Source: Clostridia bacterium (GTDB lineage Bacteria; Bacillota; Clostridia; Oscillospirales; Oscillospiraceae). Taken from it: a stretch of 64,000 nucleotides of DNA. Shown one piece after another: positions 31,355 to 40,797 of the stretch. The notes under the pieces are model-generated. The model worked only from the letters and a program-made list of their open reading frames with translations. It did no database searches and was not told where the DNA came from. Within the stretch, counting starts at the first letter, position 1; the number at the start of each line of letters is the position of its first letter. The translations under genes were made by a program, and so were the position numbers. The DNA lies in the NCBI GenBank assembly GCA_009929315.1, contig SAAS01000006.1:1-64000 (forward strand). Reading direction: 5' to 3'.

Positions 31355-33811
31355 TCAGATAAAGAGGTTGACGTTTGATTCCTCGGCATCTCCGAGATAT
31401 GCGCCTACGCCGCCGAGCTCAACTCCCTCGATGAGCTCTTCTTCTTTAATGCCCATGACATCCATGCTCATGGTGCAGGCAACGATTTTCACGCCCGCCT
31501 TCATAGCCTTTCTTATAAGCTCTTCAAGCGAATCGACGTTCTTATCGTGCATAATTTTCTTCATCATGGCGGTGCCCATGCCGCCCATGTTCATTTTGGA
31601 AAGCTTTAGCTTTCCTGTGCCTCTGGGCATCATAGCGCCGAACATGCTCTCCATGAAGGTCTTGCTGACCTTCTGCTTTTGGGACTTGCGCAAAACATTA
31701 AGCCCCCAGAAGGTGAAGAACATGGTCACGGGTCTTCCCATCGCGGCAGCGCCGTTTGCAATTATGAAGCTTGCGAGAACTTTGTCGAGGTCGCCCGAAA
31801 AAACGATAATGGTCTTTCCGTCCGGACTTGCCGTCACAGGCGCAGTCGGAGCGCCCTCCGCTCCTTTTTTTACGAGCGCAACATAGTCGTTTCCGCGCTT
31901 CTCGTTGCTGACGAGTGTATTTCCGGTTCTTCTTGACCACGCGACAATGTCTCTGGCAAAGCCGGGGTCAGAGGCGGAAACCTCCATGACGTCACCATTA
32001 TTCATATCCTTCATGGTTTCAAAAACCTTCATAATGGGACCGGGGCACTGCATTCCGCTGCAATCGAGCCGCATTGAGGCAATTGGGGCATTTTGTGTAT
32101 CAACATGACCGCTGTCGGCAACAGGCGCATCAAAGCTCATGGTTTTTTCCTCCTTGTAATGTGCTGACTGATAGAAGCGCATTCCGCCCGGATAAACTTT
32201 TACGTTTTCAAAGCCGTTATTCTTTAAAATTCGAGCTGCGTTGTAGGCACGAACTCCGATTGCGCAGAACACAATGATTTCCTTCTCTTTATCAAGCTCG
32301 CCGAGGCGCGCGCGAAGCGCTCCGAGCGGAATATGCTTTGCTCCCGCAAGGGAGAAGGTCATAAGCTCCGCATTCTCACGAACGTCAAGCATTACTGCGC
32401 CCGTATTTTGCTCGACCACATCCCACGGAGCAATTGCAACCTTTCCGCTAATAAGGTTATCCGCAACGAAACCTGCCATGTTTACGGGATCCTTTGCCGA
32501 GGAATAGGGCGGAGCATAGGCAAGCTCAAGAGCCTTCAGCTCACTGATACCCGCTCCGAGCCTGATGGCTACGGCAAGCGTATCAATTCTCTTATCTACT
32601 CCGTCCGCGCCGACTATCTGCGCGCCGAAGATTTTTTTGCCGTCCTTAGAGAAAAGAAGCTTAAGCGTAAGCGGAACCGCACCCGGATAGTAACCGGCGT
32701 GTGAGTTTTGGATTATAGTTACGCTCTCGTAATCCTCACCCTTTTTAAGCCCGCGTTTCATAAGAGTCTTCTCGTTTGCGCCCGTGGTCGCCGCGGTTAA
32801 ATCAAAAACCTTCGCAACGGAGCTGCCCTGTGTGCCCTCGTATTTTTCGCTTAAGCCCGCGATATTGTTAGCGGCGATGCGTCCTTGCTTGTTTGCGGGG
32901 CCCGCAAGCGGAATCATTGTTCTGCTCTTATCAATAAAGTCCTCAACCTCGATAACGTCGCCCACTGCATAAATGTCGGGGTCCGAGGTGCGGAGATATT
33001 CGTCGACGATAATTCCGCCGCGTGCGTTCATCTCAAGTCCTGCGGCCTTGGCGATTTCCCCGTTGGGGCGAACGCCTATTGCGAGAATAACAAGTTCAGC
33101 AGATACAATCTTGCCGCTTTTCAGAGTAATATCGACCTTGCTTCCGACATCGTTAAAGGTGGAAACGCCGTCGCCGAGGTGAAGCTCGACCCCGTTCTGG
33201 ACAAGGTTTTCATGCAAAAGCTGCGCCATTTCAAAATCAAGCGGCGCCATGACCTGGTCGAGCATTTCGATAATCGATACCGACAGCCCGAGGTGACGCA
33301 AATTTTCCGCCATCTCAAGTCCTATGAAGCCGCCGCCGATAACAGCCGCTGATTTCACGCCGCTTTCCTTAATGTACTGGCGGATTCTGTCAGTGTCCGG
33401 AACCGTCCAAAGTGTCTGGATTCTGGAAGAATCAATTCCGGGAATGGGAGGACGAAGGGGCGACGAGCCGGTCGAAATAACAAGTGTATCGTAGCTCTCC
33501 GTGTAGGTTTCTCCCGTATCCGTATGCTTCACGGTGACGGTTTTGTTTTCGCGGTCAATGGAAACGACCTCATTTTTTATCCGAACATCAATGTTGAATT
33601 TTGCGCGCATAGCTGCGGGCGTCTGCAAAAGCAGGGCGTCTCTGGATTTAATTACCTCGCCAACGTGGTAGGGCAATCCGCAGTTAGCGTAGGAGATGTA
33701 TTCCCCGCGCTCAAAAAGGATAATTTCCGAATTTTCATCAAGTCTGCGCAGTCTGGCCGCACAGCTTGCTCCGCCGGCAACTCCGCCGATAATTAGAACT
33801 TTACTCATCAT
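31355..33811 (-). CDS. CoA-disulfide reductase-like flavoprotein fused to rhodanese, TusA and DsrE domains
   Basis: An 818-residue cytoplasmic fusion. Residues 1-450 form a CoADR/Nox-type reductase (IIGGVAGGASCAARLRR FAD motif; redox Cys in SYANCGLPYHVG; second motif VIGGGFIGLEMAENL). About 460-555 is rhodanese with Cys in VFCAIGVRAYNA. About 575-645 is TusA-like with the Cys of MQCPGPIM. About 660-818 is a DsrE-type domain (VFSGDLDKVLASFIIANGAA, Cys in IVACTMSMDVMG). Every sulfur-carrier Cys is kept, so it could shuttle persulfide along one chain and reduce CoA-persulfide or polysulfide. ATG 33811 follows GGAGGGAAC. Single gene. Confidence 0.9.
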   Translation of the reverse strand: MMSKVLIIGGVAGGASCAARLRRLDENSEIILFERGEYISYANCGLPYHVGEVIKSRDALLLQTPAAMRAKFNIDVRIKNEVVSIDRENKTVTVKHTDTGETYTESYDTLVISTGSSPLRPPIPGIDSSRIQTLWTVPDTDRIRQYIKESGVKSAAVIGGGFIGLEMAENLRHLGLSVSIIEMLDQVMAPLDFEMAQLLHENLVQNGVELHLGDGVSTFNDVGSKVDITLKSGKIVSAELVILAIGVRPNGEIAKAAGLEMNARGGIIVDEYLRTSDPDIYAVGDVIEVEDFIDKSRTMIPLAGPANKQGRIAANNIAGLSEKYEGTQGSSVAKVFDLTAATTGANEKTLMKRGLKKGEDYESVTIIQNSHAGYYPGAVPLTLKLLFSKDGKKIFGAQIVGADGVDKRIDTLAVAIRLGAGISELKALELAYAPPYSSAKDPVNMAGFVADNLISGKVAIAPWDVVEQNTGAVMLDVRENAELMTFSLAGAKHIPLGALRARLGELDKEKEIIVFCAIGVRAYNAARILKNNGFENVKVYPGGMRFYQSAHYKEEKTMSFDAPVADSGHVDTQNAPIASMRLDCSGMQCPGPIMKVFETMKDMNNGDVMEVSASDPGFARDIVAWSRRTGNTLVSNEKRGNDYVALVKKGAEGAPTAPVTASPDGKTIIVFSGDLDKVLASFIIANGAAAMGRPVTMFFTFWGLNVLRKSQKQKVSKTFMESMFGAMMPRGTGKLKLSKMNMGGMGTAMMKKIMHDKNVDSLEELIRKAMKAGVKIVACTMSMDVMGIKEEELIEGVELGGVGAYLGDAEESNVNLFI

Positions 33812-33982
33812 GTTCCCTCCCGATTTATCGTTAATTACCTGACAATTCAGGGCTTAATACGTTATAAAGAGATTGCGCTCTTTAACTTTTATATAATGAG
33901 TGTACCCCGTTTGCGCTTTTTATTTCCGTAACTTTGTCACACAACGGGAAACTTACAGAAATGCACAAAAATGCTGCTCATT

Positions 33983-35242
33983 TCAGGCTTTATTTCCTTC
34001 GGAGTCGGGGGCAATTATCTGAATTTCTTCAGGCTTTTGCAAGACTCCCTCGCGGTAGAAGCTCTTCCATCCGAAAACAGAAAGTGTAATGATTATAAGG
34101 CCGATACCCGAGCCAATCATCAGCTGCTCAATCGGAACGGCATCGGAAAGCGGGCCGAAAAGTCCCATGCCCAGCTGCATGACGAGTATCATAACAATCT
34201 GAAGCAGGGAAAATACCCTCCCCTGCTTATCGGGGTCAACCTTCTCCTGCAGCATCACCATGAGAGGCGAATTGTTAAAGGGCATGGCGATTCCGGCAAT
34301 GAAAATAATAACGAGATAGACCCAAAATTCCTTTGTCAATCCCATGGCGATACATGTCAGCCCGAAGGCCATGCCGCCGTAGCCGAGTGTTTTAAGCCTG
34401 TTTGTAAAGCCGCCCCAGGAACTGAGTACAATCCCGCCTATTACTGCCCCTACGAAGAACGCCATTTCGTTCAAGGTGAGATACCAATAATTATCCCCGT
34501 AAATTCGAGTAACCATCAGCACATTTAGGAACGCTGCCGGAACAACCATAAAGCTGAACACGCCGCACACAATTAAAACCCGCCTGAGAAACTTGTTGCC
34601 GAGCGTGTAGCTTATGCCCTGCTTAAGCTCGTCAAAATAGCCGCCTTTTGTTTCGCCCTCAGGCTTTTCGACCTTCGGAAGCGGGACGAAAACAGAAAAA
34701 ATCGATATGCCGATTATGGCCGTTACAAAGTCAATAAACATCACATACTCAAACGCGCCCCAGGCCAGCACCGCCCCCGCCACGGCTGGTGCCACGAGGT
34801 TAATAACCGATTGAAGACTGCTGTTTATGCCGCCGACCTTCATGAGCTTTTCCAAAGGTACAAGCTGGGGAATTGCGGCGTTCACCGCAGGCGTTTGTAT
34901 GCCCGCACCCACCGAGCGGATTGCCGAGATTACAATCAGCGCCCAGAAGAAGCGCTCGGAATTCATTATTATTATCGCCAGAACCAGTGTCACCACGGCT
35001 ATCCCCGCGTCAGCAAATATTATCAGCCGCTTTCTGCTGTATCTGTCCGCCCAGACTCCCGCGAAAATCGAAATGAGCACCTGCGGCAGAAAACCACAGA
35101 TTGTCATCAGTGTCACCATTACGCCCGAGTGTGTTTCCTTTGCGACATACCAGATTATCGCGAACTGCACAAGCGAGGAGCCGAACATCGTTATCGCCTG
35201 ACTTGTAAGAAACAGCGCCGTATTCTTTTTCCAGTTTACCAT
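33983..35242 (-). CDS. MFS transporter (drug/macrolide-efflux-like)
   Basis: A 419-residue major facilitator with twelve membrane segments and the loop motif GVWADRYSRKRLIIFADAG between segments 2 and 3 (motif A). It resembles the MefA/YfmO-like 'MFS-1' exporters. It is monocistronic. There is no regulator nearby, so the substrate is open. Confidence 0.85.
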   Translation of the reverse strand: MVNWKKNTALFLTSQAITMFGSSLVQFAIIWYVAKETHSGVMVTLMTICGFLPQVLISIFAGVWADRYSRKRLIIFADAGIAVVTLVLAIIIMNSERFFWALIVISAIRSVGAGIQTPAVNAAIPQLVPLEKLMKVGGINSSLQSVINLVAPAVAGAVLAWGAFEYVMFIDFVTAIIGISIFSVFVPLPKVEKPEGETKGGYFDELKQGISYTLGNKFLRRVLIVCGVFSFMVVPAAFLNVLMVTRIYGDNYWYLTLNEMAFFVGAVIGGIVLSSWGGFTNRLKTLGYGGMAFGLTCIAMGLTKEFWVYLVIIFIAGIAMPFNNSPLMVMLQEKVDPDKQGRVFSLLQIVMILVMQLGMGLFGPLSDAVPIEQLMIGSGIGLIIITLSVFGWKSFYREGVLQKPEEIQIIAPDSEGNKA

Positions 35243-35366
35243 GTTTGCTTTATTTCCTTTTTATGCTTTAAAAACCGTTTAATTGTCGGTTTCATCTAAA
35301 TTTAGTGTGACATAATATAAATTTTATGTCAATAACAAATATAAATTCCTTTATGAGCGCAAAAAT

Positions 35367-35396
35367 ACAGAGCCGTTCTTTTCAGAAAGGCTCTGT
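35367..35396 (-). terminator. Terminator of the VTC-DUF4956-lipoprotein operon
   Basis: ACAGAGCC / GGCTCTGT stem with inner TTCT/AGAA; on the reverse strand followed by ATTTTTG. Confidence 0.7.
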
Positions 35397-35417
35397 AAGT
35401 TCTATAAAGCTTTACGC

Positions 35418-37028
35418 TTATTGAGCGCTTGTTGCGGAGGAAGTTGCGTCAGTGCCCGCGCCATTGAATGGAGCCTGCCCCTTTCCGCCGGGTCCGCCGC
35501 CCTGTCCGCCGGAAGGCATTTGCCCTCCGCCCGAAGGCATTTGACCACCGCCGCCCATACCCATACCGCCGCCGTTGGAATAGGTGATTGCGGTCATCTC
35601 AATTGAGTATTCATCAGTGCCGACAGTCAGAGTATAGGTCGAGCCGTTTGCAATCTCTTTAGCACTGATATTGACCGACTGGAACTCCTTTTCGGGAGCA
35701 AACTGCGCGATCACATTACCGCTTGAGTCCTTGAGCGTTACTTGCGTCCCAGCCTTTTGAGTTCCCGTGAGCACATAGAGGATTGAGCCTTGAGTGGAGC
35801 TATCCGAGAAGCCCTGCGCCATTCCGCTGCTGCCAGCGCCGACAAGCGTGCCTCCCGTGATTACCGCGGTTCCGTTATAATCAAGGGTTCCGTTTGTGTT
35901 GTCTGTCGGGCCGCTGACTGTTATATCTCCGCCGGAGATCGCGAGGCTGCCGTTTGAATCGATACCGTCGCCTCCCGCGTCAATCGTAAGATTTCCGCCC
36001 GATATTGTTATCAGACATCCGTCAACCGCCTGCATAGCCGCTTTGCCCTCGCCGCCGCTTCCGTCATTTCCGCCCGCGGCATTCAGCCCGTCATCACTTG
36101 CGATAACGGTAATATCACCGCCTGAAATGTTAACGGTCAAGCCCTCGATTCCTTCATAACTGTTTTTTATATCAAGTGTCCCGCCCAGAATTTTCACATC
36201 GGTTTCGGCATGGATTCCGTCGTCACCCGCGCTGATGCTGAAGGTACCGCCCGCGATATATACAAAACCGAGGGTTGTATCGTCCTCATTTTCACTGTGG
36301 ATTCCGTCCGTTCCGGCGTTGAGAGTAAAGGTGCCGTCCGCGATTCTTACGCTGTTTTTGCCCGTGAGCGCGCTTGAGGCCGACGTGATATTATATGTTC
36401 CGCAGGTAACGGCAAGGTCGTCCTTTGAAACAACGCCGTGTCCGTAATCAGCGTTGATTGTCAGAGTTCCCGCGCCGTTAAGCGTCAAATCAGATTTCGC
36501 AAAAATTGCGGCGTCAATGTTGTTGTCGTCAATCGCAAGGTATTCGCCCGTAACCGACAAAGTGTTTTCGGAGCCGCTTGCGGTTGTTATAAAGACCTTA
36601 TCCGCGTTTTTGACATATATCGCGGCACTGCTTTCGTTCGTAATATCGGCACTGTTCAATACTATCTGAATTTTTGCGTCATCGGAAGCGTCAACAACAA
36701 TCTGCCCGTTTGAAAGGCTTCCCGTAAGGATATATGTTCCTTCCTCGCTAATCGTAACAGTGTTGTCATCGACTTTGGCTCCGTCGCCGTTTATGCTTGT
36801 TTTTCCGTCTTGAAGCGTAATAAGTGTGCTTTCCGACTCGCTGTAACCGATTTCCTTGTCACGGTCAGTGAACATTTCATCCTCGCCAGTCGTGTCCGAC
36901 GACACTGTCTGTGTCACCGCAACGCTCGGACTTGCACTTTCCGCCGTGTCATTTGTTTGTGCCGAGCAGCCTGCAAATACTGTCAAAACCAGCATAAGCG
37001 CCGCGATTGCAGAAATTATTTTTTTCAA
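35418..37028 (-). CDS. Carbohydrate-binding-domain (DUF4353-like) lipoprotein with Gly-rich C-terminus
   Basis: A 536-residue surface lipoprotein. The start is TTG 37028, seven bases after AAGGAGGAG. The signal peptide ends in the lipobox TVFAGCS. The body is a run of short beta-strand repeats (TLDIKN, VNISGGDITV, TISGGNLTI, LAISGGDITV) like a right-handed beta-helix, as in DUF4353/carbohydrate-binding proteins. Residues from about 490 on are Gly/Met/Pro-rich repeats (GGGQMPSG). It follows VTC and DUF4956 genes by 13 bp. It may act in spore or cell-surface polymer handling, but its ligand is unknown. Confidence 0.8.
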   Translation of the reverse strand: MKKIISAIAALMLVLTVFAGCSAQTNDTAESASPSVAVTQTVSSDTTGEDEMFTDRDKEIGYSESESTLITLQDGKTSINGDGAKVDDNTVTISEEGTYILTGSLSNGQIVVDASDDAKIQIVLNSADITNESSAAIYVKNADKVFITTASGSENTLSVTGEYLAIDDNNIDAAIFAKSDLTLNGAGTLTINADYGHGVVSKDDLAVTCGTYNITSASSALTGKNSVRIADGTFTLNAGTDGIHSENEDDTTLGFVYIAGGTFSISAGDDGIHAETDVKILGGTLDIKNSYEGIEGLTVNISGGDITVIASDDGLNAAGGNDGSGGEGKAAMQAVDGCLITISGGNLTIDAGGDGIDSNGSLAISGGDITVSGPTDNTNGTLDYNGTAVITGGTLVGAGSSGMAQGFSDSSTQGSILYVLTGTQKAGTQVTLKDSSGNVIAQFAPEKEFQSVNISAKEIANGSTYTLTVGTDEYSIEMTAITYSNGGGMGMGGGGQMPSGGGQMPSGGQGGGPGGKGQAPFNGAGTDATSSATSAQ

Positions 37029-37041
37029 AATAAGCTCCTCC

Positions 37042-37737
37042 TTAGAGTTCGCCGTCTTTGGTCTCCTGCAGGGATGAAGATATCTCAAGATTGCCGTTTC
37101 TGCAGCGCAGCTTATCAATAAATTCCTTCTCCGTCGAGGAGTCCTTAAGCGTCAGATTGTAGGTTAGTTTAAATAAACTCCCCATGTTTGTTGTTTTTAC
37201 ATTTGTAAGGCAATGCTTTGCTGTATATTCGTCAAAAAGGTCGTCAAATACTTCCGAATAGTCAAGATCTTCCGGGATGGTGATTCGCAATGTTTTTTTG
37301 CAGTGCTGCGTTTTTACTTCACCTAAATGCGAATTTGCAAAAAGCACACCGGCAAGACCGATTATTACTACAAAAAGCAGCGCGTAGGCAATATAGCCCA
37401 TGCCCGTCACTATTCCGGCTGCCATGGCGAGGAAAATTGCTCCGATTTCTTTTGCGCTGCCCGGAAGAGAACGGAAGCGTACAAGACTGAAGGCTCCCGC
37501 CACTGCAACACCCGCTCCGATGTTTCCGTTTACCATGAGGATTACCACGCATACAATCGCGGGCAGGAGCGCAAGCGTTGTCAAAAAGCCTCTTGAGGGT
37601 TTGCTTTTATACACAAAAAACAGTGCGATTATGAGGCCTGTTACAAGAGCCGCTCCCAGGCAGGCGAGAAAACTTCCGATTTCCACACTGCTGGTCGCAG
37701 AGGCGGTATCAAAGATTCCGTTAAAAACACTAAGCAC
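37042..37737 (-). CDS. DUF4956 membrane protein
   Basis: A 231-residue protein with four to five hydrophobic segments in residues 20-135 and the stretch GAFSLVRFRSLPGSAKEIGAIFLAMAAGI. A soluble C-terminal part of mixed alpha/beta character (residues 145-231) follows. DUF4956 proteins typically lie next to VTC-domain genes (established co-occurrence), and here the genes overlap by 8 bp. A role in polymer export or synthesis is an inference. Confidence 0.85.
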   Translation of the reverse strand: MLSVFNGIFDTASATSSVEIGSFLACLGAALVTGLIIALFFVYKSKPSRGFLTTLALLPAIVCVVILMVNGNIGAGVAVAGAFSLVRFRSLPGSAKEIGAIFLAMAAGIVTGMGYIAYALLFVVIIGLAGVLFANSHLGEVKTQHCKKTLRITIPEDLDYSEVFDDLFDEYTAKHCLTNVKTTNMGSLFKLTYNLTLKDSSTEKEFIDKLRCRNGNLEISSSLQETKDGEL

Positions 37738-38452
37738 AGCTTACGCCTCCGTCCATCAACTTGCCCGTCATTGTTTTGTAGGCATTTCCGTATTTTGAAA
37801 AATTGATTTTGTATACCTTCTCCTCGCACAGCAAGTGCGTGAGCCACAGAGGCAATGCTGAGGAAACCTTTATTTCCATCAGACTCTGTCCCTGATTAAG
37901 CAGAGGCTTTCCGTAAACTCCGCTTATAAGGCTGAGGTCGTAATCGCGCCAGAGAATATTATCGTCAAAGGTAATGCGAAAATCCGGATTATCCTTTGCA
38001 AAAAACGCTTCTCTGTCATATGCGATATATGCCGCCGGCGAGAGGCCTTTGTATTCGGCTAAAAAGTAATCCAGCTCGCTTACTATCTGGCCGCTTTTTG
38101 AACAGCTGCATTTGCCCGCGAGGTACTTTTCCGCCTCATTCTCTCGCATTGATACACGGCGTTTATACACGACTTCGTCGTATTTCTTTTTCAGCTCGAC
38201 AAAAACCTTGTCGTCCGCCATGGCGCTGCCGTAAGACCTTACACGGAGCTTTTCCTTATAAAGGGGCTTTTCGATGGACCTGCGCACCAGCCGCATATCC
38301 GGCGTGTCATAATAAACATTACAAACAGTGCTTCTGCCGTATTCATCCGGCTCCATAAATTTGCTCATGGTATCCATGATTGCCAGACGCTGCTGCGCCG
38401 TGACAAGATATTTAATTTCATATCTCATAAAAGTGTTTCGGTTGGTTTTCAT
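37730..38452 (-). CDS. VTC-domain protein (polyphosphate polymerase-like)
   Basis: A 240-residue VTC (PF09359-type) tunnel-fold domain. Visible are RYEIKYLVTAQQRL, the basic residues KLRVRSYG, VFVELKKKYDEVVYKRR, and EIKVSSALPLWL near the C-terminus. Eukaryotic Vtc4 makes polyphosphate from ATP. The bacterial proteins are poorly known. ATG 38452 has a weak AGGAGG at 38459-38464. First gene of the VTC operon, next to a two-component system. Confidence 0.86.
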   Translation of the reverse strand: MKTNRNTFMRYEIKYLVTAQQRLAIMDTMSKFMEPDEYGRSTVCNVYYDTPDMRLVRRSIEKPLYKEKLRVRSYGSAMADDKVFVELKKKYDEVVYKRRVSMRENEAEKYLAGKCSCSKSGQIVSELDYFLAEYKGLSPAAYIAYDREAFFAKDNPDFRITFDDNILWRDYDLSLISGVYGKPLLNQGQSLMEIKVSSALPLWLTHLLCEEKVYKINFSKYGNAYKTMTGKLMDGGVSCA

Positions 38453-38574
38453 TCCAAATCCTCCTTAACATGTCGAAAGAATATCAGGAAAACCTAAACT
38501 GAACTTAAAATTGAAGTTTAACTTAACTTTAAAATGTAAAGTTTTCGTAAGGGCAAACTTTTTAAATGTAAAAG

Positions 38575-38603
38575 AGCCCCGAATCAAAAATTGATTCGGG
38601 GCT
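38575..38603 (-). terminator. Terminator of the two-component system genes
   Basis: Perfect 13 bp arms AGCCCCGAATCAA / TTGATTCGGGGCT, loop AAA, followed by CTTTT on the reverse strand; 15 bp after the kinase stop. Confidence 0.85.
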
Positions 38604-38617
38604 TAAAACTTTGTTTT

Positions 38618-39850
38618 TTACAGTAGCACACTGATAAGAAGGGACTTTCCGTCCTCACTTTTCGCCGTGATTTTCCCTTTATGGCCACTGACTATTGCAC
38701 TTGCTATTGAAAGCCCTATTCCATATCCGCTGATTTCGGAGCTTCTGGACGAATCCCCGCGGTAAAAGCGTTCAAAATATTCGTCGTGAGCTCCCTTTGT
38801 GATTTCCGGGACGGAATTTTTCATCTGAAGCACGGGACCTTTTGATGTGGCCTTGAGTGTAACTGAAATCTCACCGTTGTCTCCCGAGTACTTAATGGCA
38901 TTGTCCGCAAGAATTACGACAAGCTTTCTTATAGCTTCCTCGTTACCCTCAAAGGAGATATTACTTTGGATTTTGCTGACAAAGGTTTTACCCTGCTGGA
39001 CTGCGAGCCGCTCTAAAGGCTCAAGGCTCTCTTTTACTGCGTCGCTGATTGAAAAATCCGTCATTAGAAGCTTGCTGTCGTGCTCATCCATTCGGGCAAG
39101 CGAAATCAGACTGTTAGTGAGCTCCGTGAGACGAAGTACCTGATTTTTTATGCTTTGAGTCCACTCGGAGTCGCCCTGTGTCATTTCAATGACCTCTGTG
39201 TTCGCGTTTATCACCGCAAGCGGCGTTTTCAGTTCGTGCGAGGCGTCGGTAATGAAATGCTTTTGCTTTGCATAACTGTCAGTAATCGGCTTTATTGCCC
39301 TTTTAGAAAGCAGCAGCATGAGGATGAAAACTCCCAAGATTCCGACAGCTGAAACAGCAAGCGTTGCTCTTACAAACCTATAAAAAATGTCCAGGCTTCT
39401 GCTGCAGTCGAGAAAAAGCACCATTGTGCCCTTGTCCGATTCACTAACGCTGTAACGGTAAACCCCATAAAAGCCACTATCCCTACCGCCTTCATAAACT
39501 TCCTGTGCGTATTCAATGGCCTCGTCGGATGTGACCGCCGCAATGCTGCCCGTATTTGTGCTGATGATTTTTCCGTCCTCATTCAGATTAACGGTAAAAA
39601 AACGGGTTTCAAACTGCCCTTCAGGCGAAATTCCCTGTCTTGGTTTGTCGGCATTATTGCTGCCGAAACTGCCGTCTTCAAATTTCGGGTAGTTGCCGTT
39701 GTTCTGCTCAAGCATAAGGATCGTCGAATCCGCTTCCGAAACAATTTCGGAATATAGAGCTATGAGAATTGTTCCCATAATTATCAGCAGAACCGCGGTA
39801 ACAGAGCTTACGGCAATAATAACAACCCTTTTTTGCAGTTTTTTTATCAT
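38618..39850 (-). CDS. Sensor histidine kinase
   Basis: A 410-residue kinase. One membrane segment spans residues 8-34 and a second about 160-180, enclosing an extracellular domain of roughly 125 residues. HisKA follows with the phospho-acceptor in DASHELKTPLAVI and then a HATPase with DNAIKYSGD, GYGIGLSIA and SEDGKSL. No HAMP is obvious. It overlaps its response regulator gene by 4 bp. It might control the VTC operon that follows after a terminator, but no binding site was found. Confidence 0.92.
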   Translation of the reverse strand: MIKKLQKRVVIIAVSSVTAVLLIIMGTILIALYSEIVSEADSTILMLEQNNGNYPKFEDGSFGSNNADKPRQGISPEGQFETRFFTVNLNEDGKIISTNTGSIAAVTSDEAIEYAQEVYEGGRDSGFYGVYRYSVSESDKGTMVLFLDCSRSLDIFYRFVRATLAVSAVGILGVFILMLLLSKRAIKPITDSYAKQKHFITDASHELKTPLAVINANTEVIEMTQGDSEWTQSIKNQVLRLTELTNSLISLARMDEHDSKLLMTDFSISDAVKESLEPLERLAVQQGKTFVSKIQSNISFEGNEEAIRKLVVILADNAIKYSGDNGEISVTLKATSKGPVLQMKNSVPEITKGAHDEYFERFYRGDSSRSSEISGYGIGLSIASAIVSGHKGKITAKSEDGKSLLISVLL

Positions 39851-40521
39851 AAGCGCTCCTCCAGAGAATAACCTGCTCCGCGGGATGCCTTAATAACGGC
39901 ATTTGAGCCGATGGCGGAGAGCTTTTTTCGCAGATAAGAAATATAGACCCACACGACATTGATTTCGGCTTCGCTGTCGTAACCCCATATTCTTTCCATA
40001 AACCTGTCTGTTGAAATAAGTACCTTTGGGTTCGTCATCAGCATTTCCATCATTTGAAATTCCTTGTTGGCGAGACGGAACTGCCCGAAATCGGTGGAAA
40101 GCTCAAAGGTAGCTCGGTCAAGTTTCAAGTTCCCGTAGCGCAGGACATTGTCCGTGACCTCGGCTTGTCGCCTTGTCATGGAGCGAATGCGGGCAAGCAG
40201 CTCTTTAGTCGCAAAGGGCTTTGTAAGATAATCGTCGGCTCCGCTGTCAAGCCCCGCCACCTTGTCGTCAATTTCCGATTTCGCCGTCAGCATAAGCACG
40301 GGAAGGTCGCTGCCGCTCTCGCGCAGTTTTTTAAGGACGGTCAGCCCGTCCATTTTCGGCATCATAATATCCAGAATCGCGCCGTCGTAATTCTCCGCCT
40401 TAAGGTAGTCCAGCGCTTCAAGACCGTCATAAACCGCGTCGACGGAATAGTTGTTGTGTTTTAAAATTGTTACAAGAGCGTTTGAAAGCTCTTTCTCATC
40501 CTCGGCAAGCAGCAAGCGCAT
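39847..40521 (-). CDS. OmpR/PhoB-family response regulator
   Basis: A 224-residue regulator. The receiver domain has the acid pair in LLAEDE, the phospho-acceptor Asp51 in AILDIMMPKMDG and Lys in LTKPF. The winged-helix DNA-binding domain is at about 125-224. ATG 40521 follows GGAGGGG; the in-frame ATG at 40539 lies before that site. Confidence 0.92.
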   Translation of the reverse strand: MRLLLAEDEKELSNALVTILKHNNYSVDAVYDGLEALDYLKAENYDGAILDIMMPKMDGLTVLKKLRESGSDLPVLMLTAKSEIDDKVAGLDSGADDYLTKPFATKELLARIRSMTRRQAEVTDNVLRYGNLKLDRATFELSTDFGQFRLANKEFQMMEMLMTNPKVLISTDRFMERIWGYDSEAEINVVWVYISYLRKKLSAIGSNAVIKASRGAGYSLEERL

Positions 40522-40707
40522 ATAGACCCCTCCATTCATATAGAATACTTGTACCCTCTTAACCTTAAATATAATTTAAAGACTTCGGCACAAAACCACT
40601 TTATCCGATTTTTCGGCATTTCGCAACAGTTTGCGGCGAAAAATCGGCAAACAGAGCGCCGCTTAAGTTAGCTTACGGCAGCTTCAGCTCGTATCCTCCG
40701 GCCGGGC

Positions 40708-40735
40708 TTGACTTTTTTGCACAATGATATAGAAT
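40708..40735 (+). promoter_or_regulatory. Promoter of the ABC exporter gene
   Basis: TTGACT (40708-40713), 16 bp, TAGAAT (40730-40735), 63 bp before the start codon. Confidence 0.6.
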
Positions 40736-40797
40736 AATCCGATATTATATCAAATACTTCACGGCTGCAGCCGTTAATCGCCGAAACGGAGGGCAAT

